A stretch of DNA of 64,000 bases from Ruegeria sp. HKCCD7303. Lineage in GTDB: Bacteria > Pseudomonadota > Alphaproteobacteria > Rhodobacterales > Rhodobacteraceae. The notes beneath the pieces are model-generated. The model had not been told where the DNA came from and did not search any database. It worked only from the letters and a program-made list of their open reading frames with translations. A program made the position numbers and the translations under genes. Shown here in pieces: positions 1 through 7,919 of the stretch. Location: positions 62,001-126,000 of the forward strand of contig NZ_WVRE01000010.1 in the NCBI RefSeq assembly GCF_013111185.1. Reading direction: 5' to 3'. Numbering within the stretch: position 1 is the first letter of the stretch; every line of letters starts with the position of its first letter.

Positions 1-231
1 GGCTTCGCGGAACACTGAGTCAAAATCCGCCCAGCTGGCCTCATCCCCAGCGACACCGCGCAGGGCTCGCGTTCTGGCTTGAGTGACAGATTCGATGGTC
101 ATCGGGGGGATCGGTAAAGGTGAGCCATGGCCGCGTTCCGCGAAGTGACGCCCGGCCCCTTCGGCTATGGCGCGGTAGTAGTCAACGGTCGAGGCCCAGC
201 CCACCCCGCCGAGAATGCCGATTTTCTTCAT
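1..231 (-). CDS. Aspartate/glutamate racemase family protein (5' part only)
   Basis: The gene runs off the left edge of the window, so only the first 77 residues are visible. It starts at an ATG whose complement is at 229-231 and opens with MKKIGILGGVGWASTVDYYR, the N-terminal strand and glycine loop typical of the cofactor-independent Asp/Glu/hydantoin racemase superfamily, followed by a conserved PPMTIES stretch. These enzymes racemise amino acids with a pair of cysteines, but neither cysteine region is inside the visible part, so substrate and activity cannot be judged. It points away from the azoreductase gene, which is on the same strand upstream of it. Confidence 0.8.
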   Translation of the reverse strand, partial: MKKIGILGGVGWASTVDYYRAIAEGAGRHFAERGHGSPLPIPPMTIESVTQARTRALRGVAGDEASWADFDSVFREA

Positions 232-303
232 GGGTTTCGTCCAGCCTGCCAATCCCAACACATTGGCAGACTGAAGGTTTAAAGGGTCATTGACCAGAGC
301 AGA

Positions 304-885
304 TCAAGCCGCGAGGTCTGAAACTGCCTTATGCGCACTTTCCAGCGCCGCTTCGGGATTCACGGCCATCTGATCCGCTGCGATCACGTCCACGTCATGA
401 ATGCCGATAAAGCCCAGCACATGGCGCGCGTAGTTGGTGGCGAAGTCCGCCTCGGAGCCGACGGGCACACCACCCGACGCGATAGCCAGAATGGCGCGCT
501 TCCCTTCCAACAAACCTTTTGGGCCGTTTTCAGTGTAGGCAAAGGTCAGGCCTGCGCGGGCAACCAGGTCAATCCACGCCTTGAAGGCGGCCGGAACCGA
601 AAAATTGTAAATCGGCAACCCAATTACGATGGTGTCGGCGTCCTGCAATTCGGCCACCAGCTCATCGGACAGGGCCAGCCGATCCCGCTGTACATCGTCG
701 CGCTGGTCCGCAGGGGTGAAGTTCGCGGCGATCCAGTCTTCGGTCAAAAGGGGCAGAGGGGTTGCCAGATCGCGACGGATGATGCGTTCCGCGCCCAGTT
801 GCTTGACCACACGGTCGGACAGATCGCGGGTCGTCGAGTCAACGCGGCGTGCAGAGGAATCGATGTGAAGGATTGCTTTGGGCAT
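304..885 (-). CDS. azoR: FMN-dependent NADH-azoreductase (AzoR family)
   Basis: 193 residues, the usual length of AzoR flavodoxin-like quinone/azo reductases. The N-terminus has the phosphate-binding HIDSSARR segment, and around residues 90-115 there is PIYNFSVPAAFKAWID, the family's flavin-contact loop. The enzyme is cytosolic and reduces quinones or azo compounds by two-electron transfer from NAD(P)H. The gene is divergent from the LysR regulator at 1005, and the 119 bp between them contain two inverted repeats, so that regulator probably controls azoR. The physiological substrate is more likely a quinone than an azo dye; that is inference. Confidence 0.9.
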   Translation of the reverse strand: MPKAILHIDSSARRVDSTTRDLSDRVVKQLGAERIIRRDLATPLPLLTEDWIAANFTPADQRDDVQRDRLALSDELVAELQDADTIVIGLPIYNFSVPAAFKAWIDLVARAGLTFAYTENGPKGLLEGKRAILAIASGGVPVGSEADFATNYARHVLGFIGIHDVDVIAADQMAVNPEAALESAHKAVSDLAA

Positions 886-925
886 TGTTCAGGTCCTTTG
901 GGTCAGGGAAATCTTGTCCTGTCCC

Positions 926-939
926 CAATATGATTATTG
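926..939. promoter_or_regulatory. Inverted repeat, candidate LysR-type operator (azoR-proximal)
   Basis: CAATA-tgat-TATTG, a perfect 5-bp inverted repeat in the azoR/lysR intergenic region. LysR regulators usually bind dyads containing T-N11-A in such divergent spacers, so this is a plausible operator. Assignment is by position and symmetry only. Confidence 0.35.
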
Positions 940-965
940 CGTTTGTGAACAAAACTCGGATACAT

Positions 966-980
966 CAACAGTTATTGTTG
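966..980. promoter_or_regulatory. Inverted repeat, candidate LysR-type operator (lysR-proximal)
   Basis: CAACA-gttat-TGTTG, a perfect 5-5-5 inverted repeat ending 24 bp before the LysR start codon. Together with the repeat at 926-939 it makes two dyads in one divergent promoter region, as expected for an autoregulated LysR gene and its target. Inferred from sequence symmetry. Confidence 0.4.
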
Positions 981-1004
981 GAAATTGCACAGTGACGCAT
1001 TGCC

Positions 1005-1883
1005 ATGGATAATTGGGACGAAGTGAGAACCGCCTATCAGGTGGCGCGCATGGGGACAGTCAGCGGCGCAGCCGAGGTTCTTGGGGTTCACCACGCCACC
1101 GTGATCCGCCACATTGATGCGATCGAGGCGCGGCTGGGTGTAAAACTGTTCCAGCGTCACGCACGCGGATACACGCCGACCGAGGCAGGCGACGATCTGT
1201 TGCGCGTCGCACAGGCCACCGAGGATCAATTCAACCAGCTAGTTGGCCGCATGAAGGGTCGGGGCGACGACGTTTCAGGTGAATTGGTGGTGACATCGCT
1301 TGGTTCACTTGCACCCTTGGTGGTGCCCACACTCACCGCGTTTCAAAAGATGCATCCGGATCTCATCGTGCGCTACTTGACCGGCGACCGGCTTTTCCGT
1401 CTGGAATACGGCGAGGCGCATGTGGCGATCCGCGCAGGGTCAGCCCCGGATCAGCCGGACAACGTCGTGCAGCCATTCCGACAGGAAGAAGTCGGCCTGT
1501 ATGCCAGCACAGCGTATATCGAACGGTTTGGCACGCCGTCGGGTATAGAGGATTTCGGGAAACACCATTTCGTCAGTTCTGACGACGAAAGCAGTCGCGC
1601 GCCTTTTACCCGATGGCTGCGCGCAACAGTTCCGGCAGATCGCATCACTTTCCGCTGTACCAACAATTTCTGTATGCGCGAGGCTGTCATGGCCGGGGCG
1701 GGCATAGGTTTCATGGCGCGCTGGGAAGCGGCCCGCCACGACAATCTGGTCGAGGTGATGGATCCGCTTCCAGAATGGTTCGGAAACCTGTGGCTTGTGA
1801 CCCACGTGGATTTACACCGCACCACCAAGGTGCAGGCCTTCCTGAGTTATCTGAAAGAAGAAGCCAAAGGCTGGAAACCATGA
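1005..1883 (+). CDS. LysR family transcriptional regulator
   Basis: 292 residues, standard LTTR length. Residues about 4-60 form the winged helix-turn-helix (VARMGTVSGAAEVLGVHHAT), and the rest is a periplasmic-binding-protein-like effector domain beginning near residue 88 (SGELVVTSLGSLAPLVVPTL). It is divergent from the azoreductase gene and overlaps the following permease gene by 4 bp (ATGA), so it may control both neighbours. The inducer is unknown; the azoR partnership suggests a quinone or electrophile signal, which is inference. Confidence 0.92.
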   Translation: MDNWDEVRTAYQVARMGTVSGAAEVLGVHHATVIRHIDAIEARLGVKLFQRHARGYTPTEAGDDLLRVAQATEDQFNQLVGRMKGRGDDVSGELVVTSLGSLAPLVVPTLTAFQKMHPDLIVRYLTGDRLFRLEYGEAHVAIRAGSAPDQPDNVVQPFRQEEVGLYASTAYIERFGTPSGIEDFGKHHFVSSDDESSRAPFTRWLRATVPADRITFRCTNNFCMREAVMAGAGIGFMARWEAARHDNLVEVMDPLPEWFGNLWLVTHVDLHRTTKVQAFLSYLKEEAKGWKP

Positions 1884-2794
1884 GCCCTCAGGCGCGTGGC
1901 CATCTGGCCATGCTGACCTTTTCGGCGCTTGTTGCGGGCAGTTTTTCGTTGGGATCCATGATCGCCAACGAAATTGCGCCGTCCGCCTTGAACGCGGTGC
2001 GATTTGCGATTGCGGCTGTAGTGATTGGTATTGCGGCACTGGCCACAACAGGCCTGCCGCGCAGCGCTGTACAGGCGCCTTGGCGCTACCTTGTGTTGGG
2101 TGGGCTGTTTTCGACCTATTTCGTGCTGATGTTCTATGGGCTACAAACCGCCCCGCCGGTCAGCGCCGCTGCGGTGTTCACCCTGACGCCTGTTGTTACA
2201 GCCCTTGCGGGTTGGGTTTTATTGCGTCAGATCACCACCCCGCGCATGGCATTGGCTTTGACCATTGGCGCGGTGGGGGCGCTTTGGGTAATCTTTCGAG
2301 CCGACTGGCAAATGTTCCGCGCCTTCGAAATCGGACGTGGTGAGATCATCTACTTTTGGGGCTGTGTATCTCACGCAATCTATACACCCATGATCCGCAA
2401 ACTGAATCGCGGAGAGCCCGCAGTGGTGTTCACTTTCTGGACACAAGTTGCCGGGTGCTTGTTGCTGATCGTGTTCGGGTGGTCCGACCTGATGACGACC
2501 AACTGGGCGGCTCTTCCGGCCATCGTCTGGATCGGACTGCTCTATATTTCGCTCTTCGCGACGGCGGCCAGTTTTGTGCTGGTGCAGTTTTCATCGCTCC
2601 GACTGCCCTCGGCCAAGGTGATGGCTTACACCTATCTGGTGCCCAGTTGGGTGATCTTGTGGGAGATAGCGCTGGGAAAGGCTGTGCCCACCGGTTTGAT
2701 TTTGGGTGGCGTTGCGCTGACCGTCATTGCGTTGTTGATGCTGCTTAAGGAAGAAACGCCGCCTGCGGTGCCCGCGGGAACGGCCGCTGATTAA
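1880..2794 (+). CDS. DMT superfamily permease (EamA domains)
   Basis: 304 residues with about ten hydrophobic helices arranged as two EamA repeats, the architecture of drug/metabolite exporters of the inner membrane. The reading frame is open further upstream into the LysR gene, but the ATG at 1880 (MSPQARGHLAML) overlaps the LysR stop as ATGA and matches the family N-terminus, so I chose it. A second repeat is visible from about residue 155. The C-terminus is a short charged tail. Translationally coupled to the LysR gene; substrate unknown. Confidence 0.88.
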   Translation: MSPQARGHLAMLTFSALVAGSFSLGSMIANEIAPSALNAVRFAIAAVVIGIAALATTGLPRSAVQAPWRYLVLGGLFSTYFVLMFYGLQTAPPVSAAAVFTLTPVVTALAGWVLLRQITTPRMALALTIGAVGALWVIFRADWQMFRAFEIGRGEIIYFWGCVSHAIYTPMIRKLNRGEPAVVFTFWTQVAGCLLLIVFGWSDLMTTNWAALPAIVWIGLLYISLFATAASFVLVQFSSLRLPSAKVMAYTYLVPSWVILWEIALGKAVPTGLILGGVALTVIALLMLLKEETPPAVPAGTAAD

Positions 2795-2851
2795 CCGGAG
2801 CTTTGCTTGCAGACGCCTCGGCACTTTGATGTATTCCAAAGGTAGAATTTG

Positions 2852-2865
2852 TTGAGCCAGATCAA
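2852..2865. promoter_or_regulatory. FNR/CRP-type box upstream of uspA
   Basis: TTGAG-CCAG-ATCAA differs at one position from the TTGAT-N4-ATCAA consensus of FNR-family regulators (FnrL in Rhodobacteraceae). It lies 54 bp before the uspA start, a position compatible with activation. This suggests oxygen-limited or redox-dependent expression of uspA. Sequence match seen; function inferred. Confidence 0.5.
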
Positions 2866-2918
2866 AGCCCGTGAAAAACCTCTTCAATACACTTTAAAGC
2901 ACTTGAGAGGAGGAAGTT

Positions 2919-3332
2919 ATGTTCAACCACATCATGCTGCCGATCGATCGGCATCTACCGCCCGAGGTTCGCAAAGCTGCCGATATTGCCGCGCAGGTGG
3001 CGAAATGGCAGGGGGCCAAAATCACTTTGGTCAGTGTTACCGGCGCCCATTTGGGGGAATCCACGGAAACCGAAGCTGAGATCGACAAGGAACTGGCCGC
3101 TTTTACGGAAAAACTGGCCGCCGAGGGCGGGGCCGAGGTTGCCGTGCGCAAGATACACTCGGTTGACGTTGCCGCCGAAGTGGACAGCGACCTGACCCGT
3201 GCTGCGGAAGAGATCGGCGCCGACCTGATCATTGTGGGGACCCATGCCCCCCGGATCACCGACTATATCTTCTCAAGCCACGCCGGTTATCTTGCAAAAC
3301 ACGCCAGCATGTCAGTCTTTGTCGTGCGCTAG
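2919..3332 (+). CDS. Universal stress protein UspA family
   Basis: 137 residues, a single Usp domain. It starts MFNHIMLPID and ends with the variant nucleotide loop GTHAPRITDYIFSSHAGY followed by SVFVVR. The loop has the UspF/G-like form (GxHxPxxxDYxxSS) and not the classic G-2x-G-9x-G-S/T, so ATP binding is plausible but non-canonical. A strong ribosome site (GAGAGGAGG) precedes the ATG, and an FNR-like box lies at 2852-2865. Cytosolic; likely a stress or low-oxygen survival factor. Its stop overlaps the end of the convergent ArsR gene by 4 bp. Confidence 0.9.
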   Translation: MFNHIMLPIDRHLPPEVRKAADIAAQVAKWQGAKITLVSVTGAHLGESTETEAEIDKELAAFTEKLAAEGGAEVAVRKIHSVDVAAEVDSDLTRAAEEIGADLIIVGTHAPRITDYIFSSHAGYLAKHASMSVFVVR

Positions 3333-3664
3333 GCTTCGTCTGGTGTCGGAAGCTCTACTTCCAGAAATCGTTCGAACGCGTCCAGATTGACGGGTTCGAA
3401 TTGTCCGAAACCCTGCATCCAAACCGATGCGGCGCGCAGGGCGTCGGGCTCGAGCTTGCACCACTTCACCCGCCCACGCTTTTCCTGGGAAATCAATCCG
3501 GCTTTGGTCAGGATGACCAGGTGCTTTGAAATCGCGGCCAATGACATCTCGAAGGGTTCGGCCACATCCGTAACGGCCATATCGTCCTCAAGCAGCATTG
3601 CCAGGATGGCGCGGCGGGTTGGGTCGGCAAGGGCCGCGAAAACAGTGTCGAGCGTGTCGGTCAT
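3329..3664 (-). CDS. ArsR-family winged-helix regulator
   Basis: 111 residues with the ArsR opening FAALADPTRRAILAML, then a helix-turn-helix near residues 30-58 (VTDVAEPFEMSLAAISKHL) and a wing. No cysteine-rich metal site is present: the only cysteine is in the wing (KWCKLEP). It is therefore more like the non-metal ArsR proteins that accompany SRPBCC/AHSA1 genes. No such partner gene is next to it here; its upstream neighbour is a decayed LysR gene. Convergent with uspA. Target unknown. Confidence 0.88.
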   Translation of the reverse strand: MTDTLDTVFAALADPTRRAILAMLLEDDMAVTDVAEPFEMSLAAISKHLVILTKAGLISQEKRGRVKWCKLEPDALRAASVWMQGFGQFEPVNLDAFERFLEVELPTPDEA

Positions 3665-3726
3665 TGCCCTGTCATAACCGTTTGGAGCAAGGGCGAAAAG
3701 GGCGTTACAGCATTGGGTGTTGATAG

Positions 3727-4074
3727 CTGTCGCTGGGAAAACGCACGCTCATCCCCCGGCTGTCGGGCTTTTACGCGGCCAACCCCGGTGTTGATCTGCG
3801 CTTGGAAGCTTTACGTGCGCTGGCGGATGGGGACGGATCTGTCGCTGACGGCGGCACTGCGTGGGTTGGGCATTTATCTTGGATCCGAAGAGTGCGTGCT
3901 GACCGATCTGCAGGCGGGTCGTTTGATCCGGTGCTTTCTCATCGGATTCCGTGAGGGAAGTTTCTGGCTGGTTTCGGGTCCAACAGCGGTGCGCTGCAGA
4001 ACGGTACAGGCGTTCCGAACGTGATTGCTGGATCAAAGCGCAAAACTGCGCGGCCAAGCTGTGTTGCAGGAATA
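3727..4074 (+). pseudogene. Decayed LysR-family (GcvA-like) regulator remnant
   Basis: Two pieces of a LysR effector domain can be read. From 3748 one frame gives LIPRLSGFYAANPGVDLRLE, the start of the effector domain. From about 3838 another frame gives DLSLTAALRGLGIYLGSEE, then the C-terminal DLQAGRLIRCF and GSFWLVSG segments typical of GcvA-type regulators. After VQAFRT a TGA (4021-4023) stands where the family usually has Trp (TGG), followed by LLDQSAKLRGQAVLQE and TAA at 4072-4074. The helix-turn-helix half and about 100 central residues are missing. The combination of deletion, frame change and nonsense codon marks a dead gene. Confidence 0.75.
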
Positions 4075-4246
4075 ATCAACTCTTTGGTTGAATATGCGGA
4101 TTCAGCACATTTCAAGCTTCTTCCAGTTTCAGGGTACTCTTTCACAATGATTTGCATCTAATAAAATTGTTATCAAACAAGCACTTAAACTGCGTCATTT
4201 CGGTCTCACGACAGCGTTGACTCTGGGCCATTCGCGCCTTAGCACC
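4075..4246. other. Non-coding leader upstream of the Fo operon
   Basis: This spacer between the LysR remnant and atpI is clearly more AT-rich than its surroundings, notably near 4155-4175, and should hold the atp promoter. A 5-bp inverted repeat TCAAC-tctttg-GTTGA (4076-4091) sits directly after the remnant and could be its old terminator. I cannot place a -35/-10 pair with confidence. Confidence 0.45.
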
Positions 4247-4609
4247 ATGCCTCAAGACAGCGCGAGGAAACCGTCCGTGACCGAAGACGACCAAAAGCAG
4301 CGTATGGCGCAGCTGGAGGCCAAGATCGAAGCGGCGAAAAAGGCTAAGGAACCGGCCCCCCGTGCAGACAGTGACATATCCGGCGGCGAACTTGCCTGGA
4401 GGATGGTCATCGAAATGGTATCCGGTCTGGGGATCGGATTTGGCATCGGATACGGGCTGGACAGCCTGCTCGGGACTATCCCGATTTTTCTGGTGCTGTT
4501 TACATTGCTGGGCCTTGTCGCGGGCGTGAAGGTTATGCTCCGCAGCGCGAAAGAGGTTCAAGAGAAACAAATGGCGGCGACGGCTGCCGAGAAGGACGAG
4601 AGGGACTGA
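4247..4609 (+). CDS. atpI: ATP synthase protein I (AtpI)
   Basis: 120 residues. A charged N-terminal part ([20 protein letters not shown]) precedes two membrane helices with the glycine-rich [18 protein letters not shown] turn, the mark of alphaproteobacterial AtpI. AtpI helps assemble the c-ring of Fo in the inner membrane and is not part of the finished enzyme. I chose the ATG at 4247; a TTG 30 bp upstream and a GTG 30 bp downstream are possible. First gene of the atpIBEB'F operon, two bases before atpB. Confidence 0.88.
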   Translation: MPQDSARKPSVTEDDQKQRMAQLEAKIEAAKKAKEPAPRADSDISGGELAWRMVIEMVSGLGIGFGIGYGLDSLLGTIPIFLVLFTLLGLVAGVKVMLRSAKEVQEKQMAATAAEKDERD

Positions 4610-4611
4610 AC

Positions 4612-5370
4612 GTGGCAACTGAGACCACCGCAGCAGCAGGCAGCAGCCTGGTTTTCCACCCGATGGATCAGTTCATCGTGAAACCGTTGTTCGGCGACGG
4701 TGCGGTCGGCATGTTCACCGTCACCAACGTGACGCTGTGGCTGTTCTTTGCCATCCTGGCGGTTGTCGCATTGCTGGTTCTGCCCACGTCCAAACGCGCG
4801 ATTGTGCCGACGCGGATGCAGTCTGTCGCAGAGCTGACCTATGGCTTCGTATACAAGATGCTGGAAGACATCTGCGGCAAGGAAGGCGTTAAGTTCTTCC
4901 CCTATGTCATGACCCTTTTCATGTTCATCGTCTGCGCGAACTTCCTGGGCCTGATCCCGACGTCGTTCACCACCACATCTCATTTCGCCGTCACCATCCC
5001 GCTGGCGCTGGCCGTGTTCCTGACTGTGACCATCCTGGGCTTCGTAAAGAACGGCGCCGCGTTTCTGGGTCTGTTCTGGGTGTCCAGCGCACCGCTGGCG
5101 TTGCGTCCGATCCTGGCAATCATCGAGCTGATCTCGTACTTCGTGCGCCCTGTCAGCCACTCTATTCGTCTTGCCGGTAACGTCATGGCAGGCCACGCGG
5201 TTATCAAGGTTTTTGCGGGCTTTGCCGCAGTTGCCGTGATCTCGCCTGTGTCCGTTCTGGCGATCACCGCAATGTACGGTCTTGAGGTCCTCGTGGCCTT
5301 CATCCAGGCCTACGTATTCACCATTCTGACCTGTGTTTATCTGAAAGATGCGCTGCATCCTTCGCACTAA
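4612..5370 (+). CDS. atpB: ATP synthase Fo subunit a
   Basis: 252 residues from a GTG start, with five or six membrane helices. The segment [20 protein letters not shown] contains the essential arginine of the proton channel (in SIRLAGN), and [15 protein letters not shown] is the conserved last helix. Subunit a forms the two proton half-channels against the c-ring. Located between atpI and atpE, as usual in Rhodobacteraceae, where the F1 genes lie elsewhere. Confidence 0.97.
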   Translation: MATETTAAAGSSLVFHPMDQFIVKPLFGDGAVGMFTVTNVTLWLFFAILAVVALLVLPTSKRAIVPTRMQSVAELTYGFVYKMLEDICGKEGVKFFPYVMTLFMFIVCANFLGLIPTSFTTTSHFAVTIPLALAVFLTVTILGFVKNGAAFLGLFWVSSAPLALRPILAIIELISYFVRPVSHSIRLAGNVMAGHAVIKVFAGFAAVAVISPVSVLAITAMYGLEVLVAFIQAYVFTILTCVYLKDALHPSH

Positions 5371-5419
5371 AGGTCCGATACCCAAACATCGAAACTTCCA
5401 ATTCGTAAGGAGACACATC

Positions 5420-5644
5420 ATGGAAGGCGATCTCGCACACATCGGCGCAGGCCTGGCAGCAATCGGTTCCGGCGCAGCCGCAATCGGGGTGGGCAACGTT
5501 GCAGGCAACTTCCTGGCCGGCGCCCTGCGCAACCCTTCGGCGGCTGCTTCGCAGACCGCAACCCTCTTCATCGGTATCGCATTCGCAGAAGCGCTGGGCA
5601 TCTTCGCATTCCTGGTCTCGCTGCTGCTGATGTTCGCCGTCTGA
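5420..5644 (+). CDS. atpE: ATP synthase Fo subunit c
   Basis: 74 residues, two membrane helices joined by the polar loop ALRNPSAA. The proton-binding carboxylate is Glu57 in [11 protein letters not shown], so this is a Glu-type c subunit. The glycine-rich first helix ([17 protein letters not shown]) is typical of ring packing. The open frame extends upstream to 5348, but the ATG at 5420 follows a strong AAGGAG ribosome site, which decides the start. Third gene of the Fo operon. Confidence 0.97.
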   Translation: MEGDLAHIGAGLAAIGSGAAAIGVGNVAGNFLAGALRNPSAAASQTATLFIGIAFAEALGIFAFLVSLLLMFAV

Positions 5645-5730
5645 TCTGCGGAACCTGATCCTTACGCGCAGGTGGGCCCAAGCCATAGCGGCCCACCTGT
5701 TGTAAAGACAACGTTCCGACGGAGGACATC

Positions 5731-6282
5731 ATGGCGACTGAACCCATTACGAAAGAAGTAGCTGGCTCGTGCGTTGACTCCTATGGCTCTGCCATTGGCA
5801 TGCCGCAGCTCTGCTTCGATTGGTTCCCCAACCAGATTTTCTGGCTGGTCATTACGCTGGTCGTCATCTTTCTGGTCCTGTCCCGCGTGGCTCTGCCCCG
5901 CATCGCGGCAATCCTGGCTGAACGTCAGGGGACCATTACCAACGACCTGGCTGCGGCCGAAGATCTGAAGGCCAAGGCGGTCGAGGCTGAAGAGGCCTAC
6001 AACAAAGCGCTGGCCGATGCCCGTTCTGAGGCACAGCGTATCGCAGCGGAAGCCCGCGCCGAAATTCAGGCTGGTCTGGATGACGCGATTGCAAAGGCGG
6101 ACGCGGAAATCGCTGCAAAAGCGGCTGAATCGGAAAAGGCAATTGCTGAAATCCGTGCCGGTGCGCTGGAAAGCATTCAAGTGGTTGCCAAGGACACGGC
6201 GGCTGAACTGGTCACAGCGCTGGGCGGCGAAGCGGATGCGGATGCCATTGCCGGTGCCGTAGATGCGCAGACGAAAGGATAA
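5731..6282 (+). CDS. atpF2: ATP synthase Fo subunit b'
   Basis: 183 residues. After a short soluble N-terminus there is one membrane helix ([20 protein letters not shown], residues about 37-56), then a long alanine/glutamate-rich coiled coil that forms the peripheral stalk. The longer N-terminal leader and position before atpF identify the b' form found in alphaproteobacteria and phototrophs, which pairs with b. Preceded by ACGGAGGAC and 5 bp upstream of atpF. Confidence 0.93.
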   Translation: MATEPITKEVAGSCVDSYGSAIGMPQLCFDWFPNQIFWLVITLVVIFLVLSRVALPRIAAILAERQGTITNDLAAAEDLKAKAVEAEEAYNKALADARSEAQRIAAEARAEIQAGLDDAIAKADAEIAAKAAESEKAIAEIRAGALESIQVVAKDTAAELVTALGGEADADAIAGAVDAQTKG

Positions 6283-6287
6283 GTGAC

Positions 6288-6848
6288 ATGCGGAACACTC
6301 TTGCCCTTATCCTGACATTTGGTGCGGCCAGCCCGGCCTTTGCGGCCAAAGGCCCGTTCTTCTCGCTTGGCAACACAGACTTTGTCGTCCTTCTGGGCTT
6401 TATCGTCTTCATTGCGGTCCTGTTCTACTTCAAGGTCCCCGGCATGATCGGTGGGGCGCTGGACAACCGTGCCGAAGGCATCAAGTCCGAACTGGACGAA
6501 GCACGCGCTCTGCATGAAGAAGCACGTAGCTTGCTGGCTTCTTACGAGCGCAAGCAGCGTGAAGTTCAGGGACAGGCTGATGCGATCGTTGCAGCGGCCA
6601 AGGAAGACGCGGCTCTGGCAGCTGAACAGGCGAAGGTTGACCTTGAAAAGTCGATTGAACGCCGTCTGGCTGCAGCTCAGGATCAGATTGCTTCGGCTGA
6701 AGCGTCTGCTGTGAAAGAAGTGCGTGATCAAGCCGTTTCGGTCGCAGTTGCTGCGGCGGGTTCGGTTCTGGCCAAGCAAATGACTGCTGCACAGGCCAAC
6801 AAATTGATCGATGCGTCGATTGCAGACGTTGGCACCAAACTGCACTGA
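6288..6848 (+). CDS. atpF: ATP synthase Fo subunit b
   Basis: 186 residues. A hydrophobic N-terminus resembling a signal peptide (ending near FAAKGPFF) is followed by a membrane helix at about residues 30-50 ([17 protein letters not shown]), then a long coiled coil. It pairs with b' to form the stator stalk. Last gene of the operon: a terminator hairpin with a T-run follows 30 bp after the stop, so the F1 genes are not co-transcribed. Confidence 0.94.
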   Translation: MRNTLALILTFGAASPAFAAKGPFFSLGNTDFVVLLGFIVFIAVLFYFKVPGMIGGALDNRAEGIKSELDEARALHEEARSLLASYERKQREVQGQADAIVAAAKEDAALAAEQAKVDLEKSIERRLAAAQDQIASAEASAVKEVRDQAVSVAVAAAGSVLAKQMTAAQANKLIDASIADVGTKLH

Positions 6849-6878
6849 CGGTTGACCTGACAGAAAAATGAAACAGTT

Positions 6879-6914
6879 GACCCGAGGGCGTTTCGCTTTC
6901 GGGTCTTTTGTTTT
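6879..6914 (+). terminator. Rho-independent terminator of the atp Fo operon
   Basis: GACCCGA (6879-6885) pairs with TCGGGTC (6899-6905), and the stem is followed by TTTTGTTTT. It lies directly after atpF on the coding strand. Confidence 0.8.
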
Positions 6915-7024
6915 GCGGTGAGTTCTGCTTGTTTTGAAGGACACTCCGAATCCTGCCGACAGTTGGGGAACTGGTCGACAGGAAAGCTCCGCAGCAAGCG
7001 TGAAAAAACAGGGAAAGACAGGAC

Positions 7025-7879
7025 GTGTCGGGCGACGCAGTTTCGATGAATATTTTAGGCGTGGTCAGAAATGGCGGCTCAGCGCTGATTGACACGATCA
7101 ACAGGATTGAAAGCCTGTCTGTTCAACTGCACCGCTACTCGGTCACCATTGCGACCAACGACAACACGGACGATACGGACCGGGTATTGTCCGAATACGC
7201 GGATCGGAATCAGCGTGTCGATATTCTTCAACTGGATGGTTTGATTTCTAAACAACCTGACCGGATTGAGCGTATCACTATGGCCAGAAATGCTGTTCTC
7301 AAAAGGCTGGAAGAGAAAGACAGCGACCTGGATCTGACTCTGGTTCTGGATTTGGATGGTCCAAATGTCTGCCTTGATGTTCAGGCGGTTCTGACAGCTG
7401 CGCGGAGGGTTGTCCCTTTGTGGGAGGGTGTCTTTGCCAATTCCAAACCTGCATACTACGACATCTACGCCTTGCGCTGCCCCGGCTGGTGTGACGAAGA
7501 CGTCTGGCAACGCATTCAAAACACGCGCAGACCGCTGTTTGGACGTCTAAAGTGGCGCAAGGCTTTGCTGAAGTCGGCGGTTTTTGACCGGCAGTTCCAT
7601 ATTCCAGCCGAAACGCCGCTGATCCCGGTCGACAGTGCCTTTGGTGGTGCTGGGTTGTACAAAACCCGAGCCTTGAGAGGTTTGCGGTATTCTTGTCGGG
7701 ACGAGAAAGGTCATCAGGTGTGCGAACATGTGATGCTGCATAAACAGTTACGCGACCGTGGTGCCAGGTTGTTCATCGATCCGGCTTTGACAACACTGGC
7801 CCCCGATCATCATTTGGGAGAAAGCAGCGGAAAACCTTTACCGCAACATCTGATCCCCGTTGCAACCGGGGCCGCGTAA
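7025..7879 (+). CDS. Putative glycosyltransferase, CAP59/CMT1-like
   Basis: 284 residues from a GTG at 7025; an ATG at 7046 (MNILGVVRNGG) is an equally good start. The fold signs are those of a GT-A transferase: a first strand NILGVVRNGG, then SVTIATNDNTDDTDR, a LVLDLDGPN acidic motif near residue 114, and ANSKPAYYDIYALRCPGW, which resembles capsule-associated alpha-mannosyltransferases of the CAP59 group. No signal peptide or membrane helix is visible. It stands alone between the atp operon and a convergent GntR gene, with no polysaccharide cluster, so acceptor and product are unknown. Confidence 0.55.
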   Translation: MSGDAVSMNILGVVRNGGSALIDTINRIESLSVQLHRYSVTIATNDNTDDTDRVLSEYADRNQRVDILQLDGLISKQPDRIERITMARNAVLKRLEEKDSDLDLTLVLDLDGPNVCLDVQAVLTAARRVVPLWEGVFANSKPAYYDIYALRCPGWCDEDVWQRIQNTRRPLFGRLKWRKALLKSAVFDRQFHIPAETPLIPVDSAFGGAGLYKTRALRGLRYSCRDEKGHQVCEHVMLHKQLRDRGARLFIDPALTTLAPDHHLGESSGKPLPQHLIPVATGAA

Positions 7880-7919
7880 TTCAGTTATTTGTCGTTAGGC
7901 CGTCTACTAGGGGTAGCGT

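Noticed and set aside
331-933. 200-residue plus-strand frame across azoR
   Set aside because: Antisense shadow of azoR; low-complexity basic composition and no family motifs.
1613-1879. 89-residue upstream extension of the permease
   Set aside because: Lies inside the LysR gene in another frame; the ATGA overlap start at 1880 fits the family.
4558-5601. 347-residue minus-strand frame across atpB/atpE
   Set aside because: Antisense shadow of the Fo genes; composition (Arg, Gln, His-rich) is typical of reversed coding sequence.
7086-7098. TTGAC...ATCAA FNR-like match
   Set aside because: Inside the glycosyltransferase gene and one base short of the N4 spacing.
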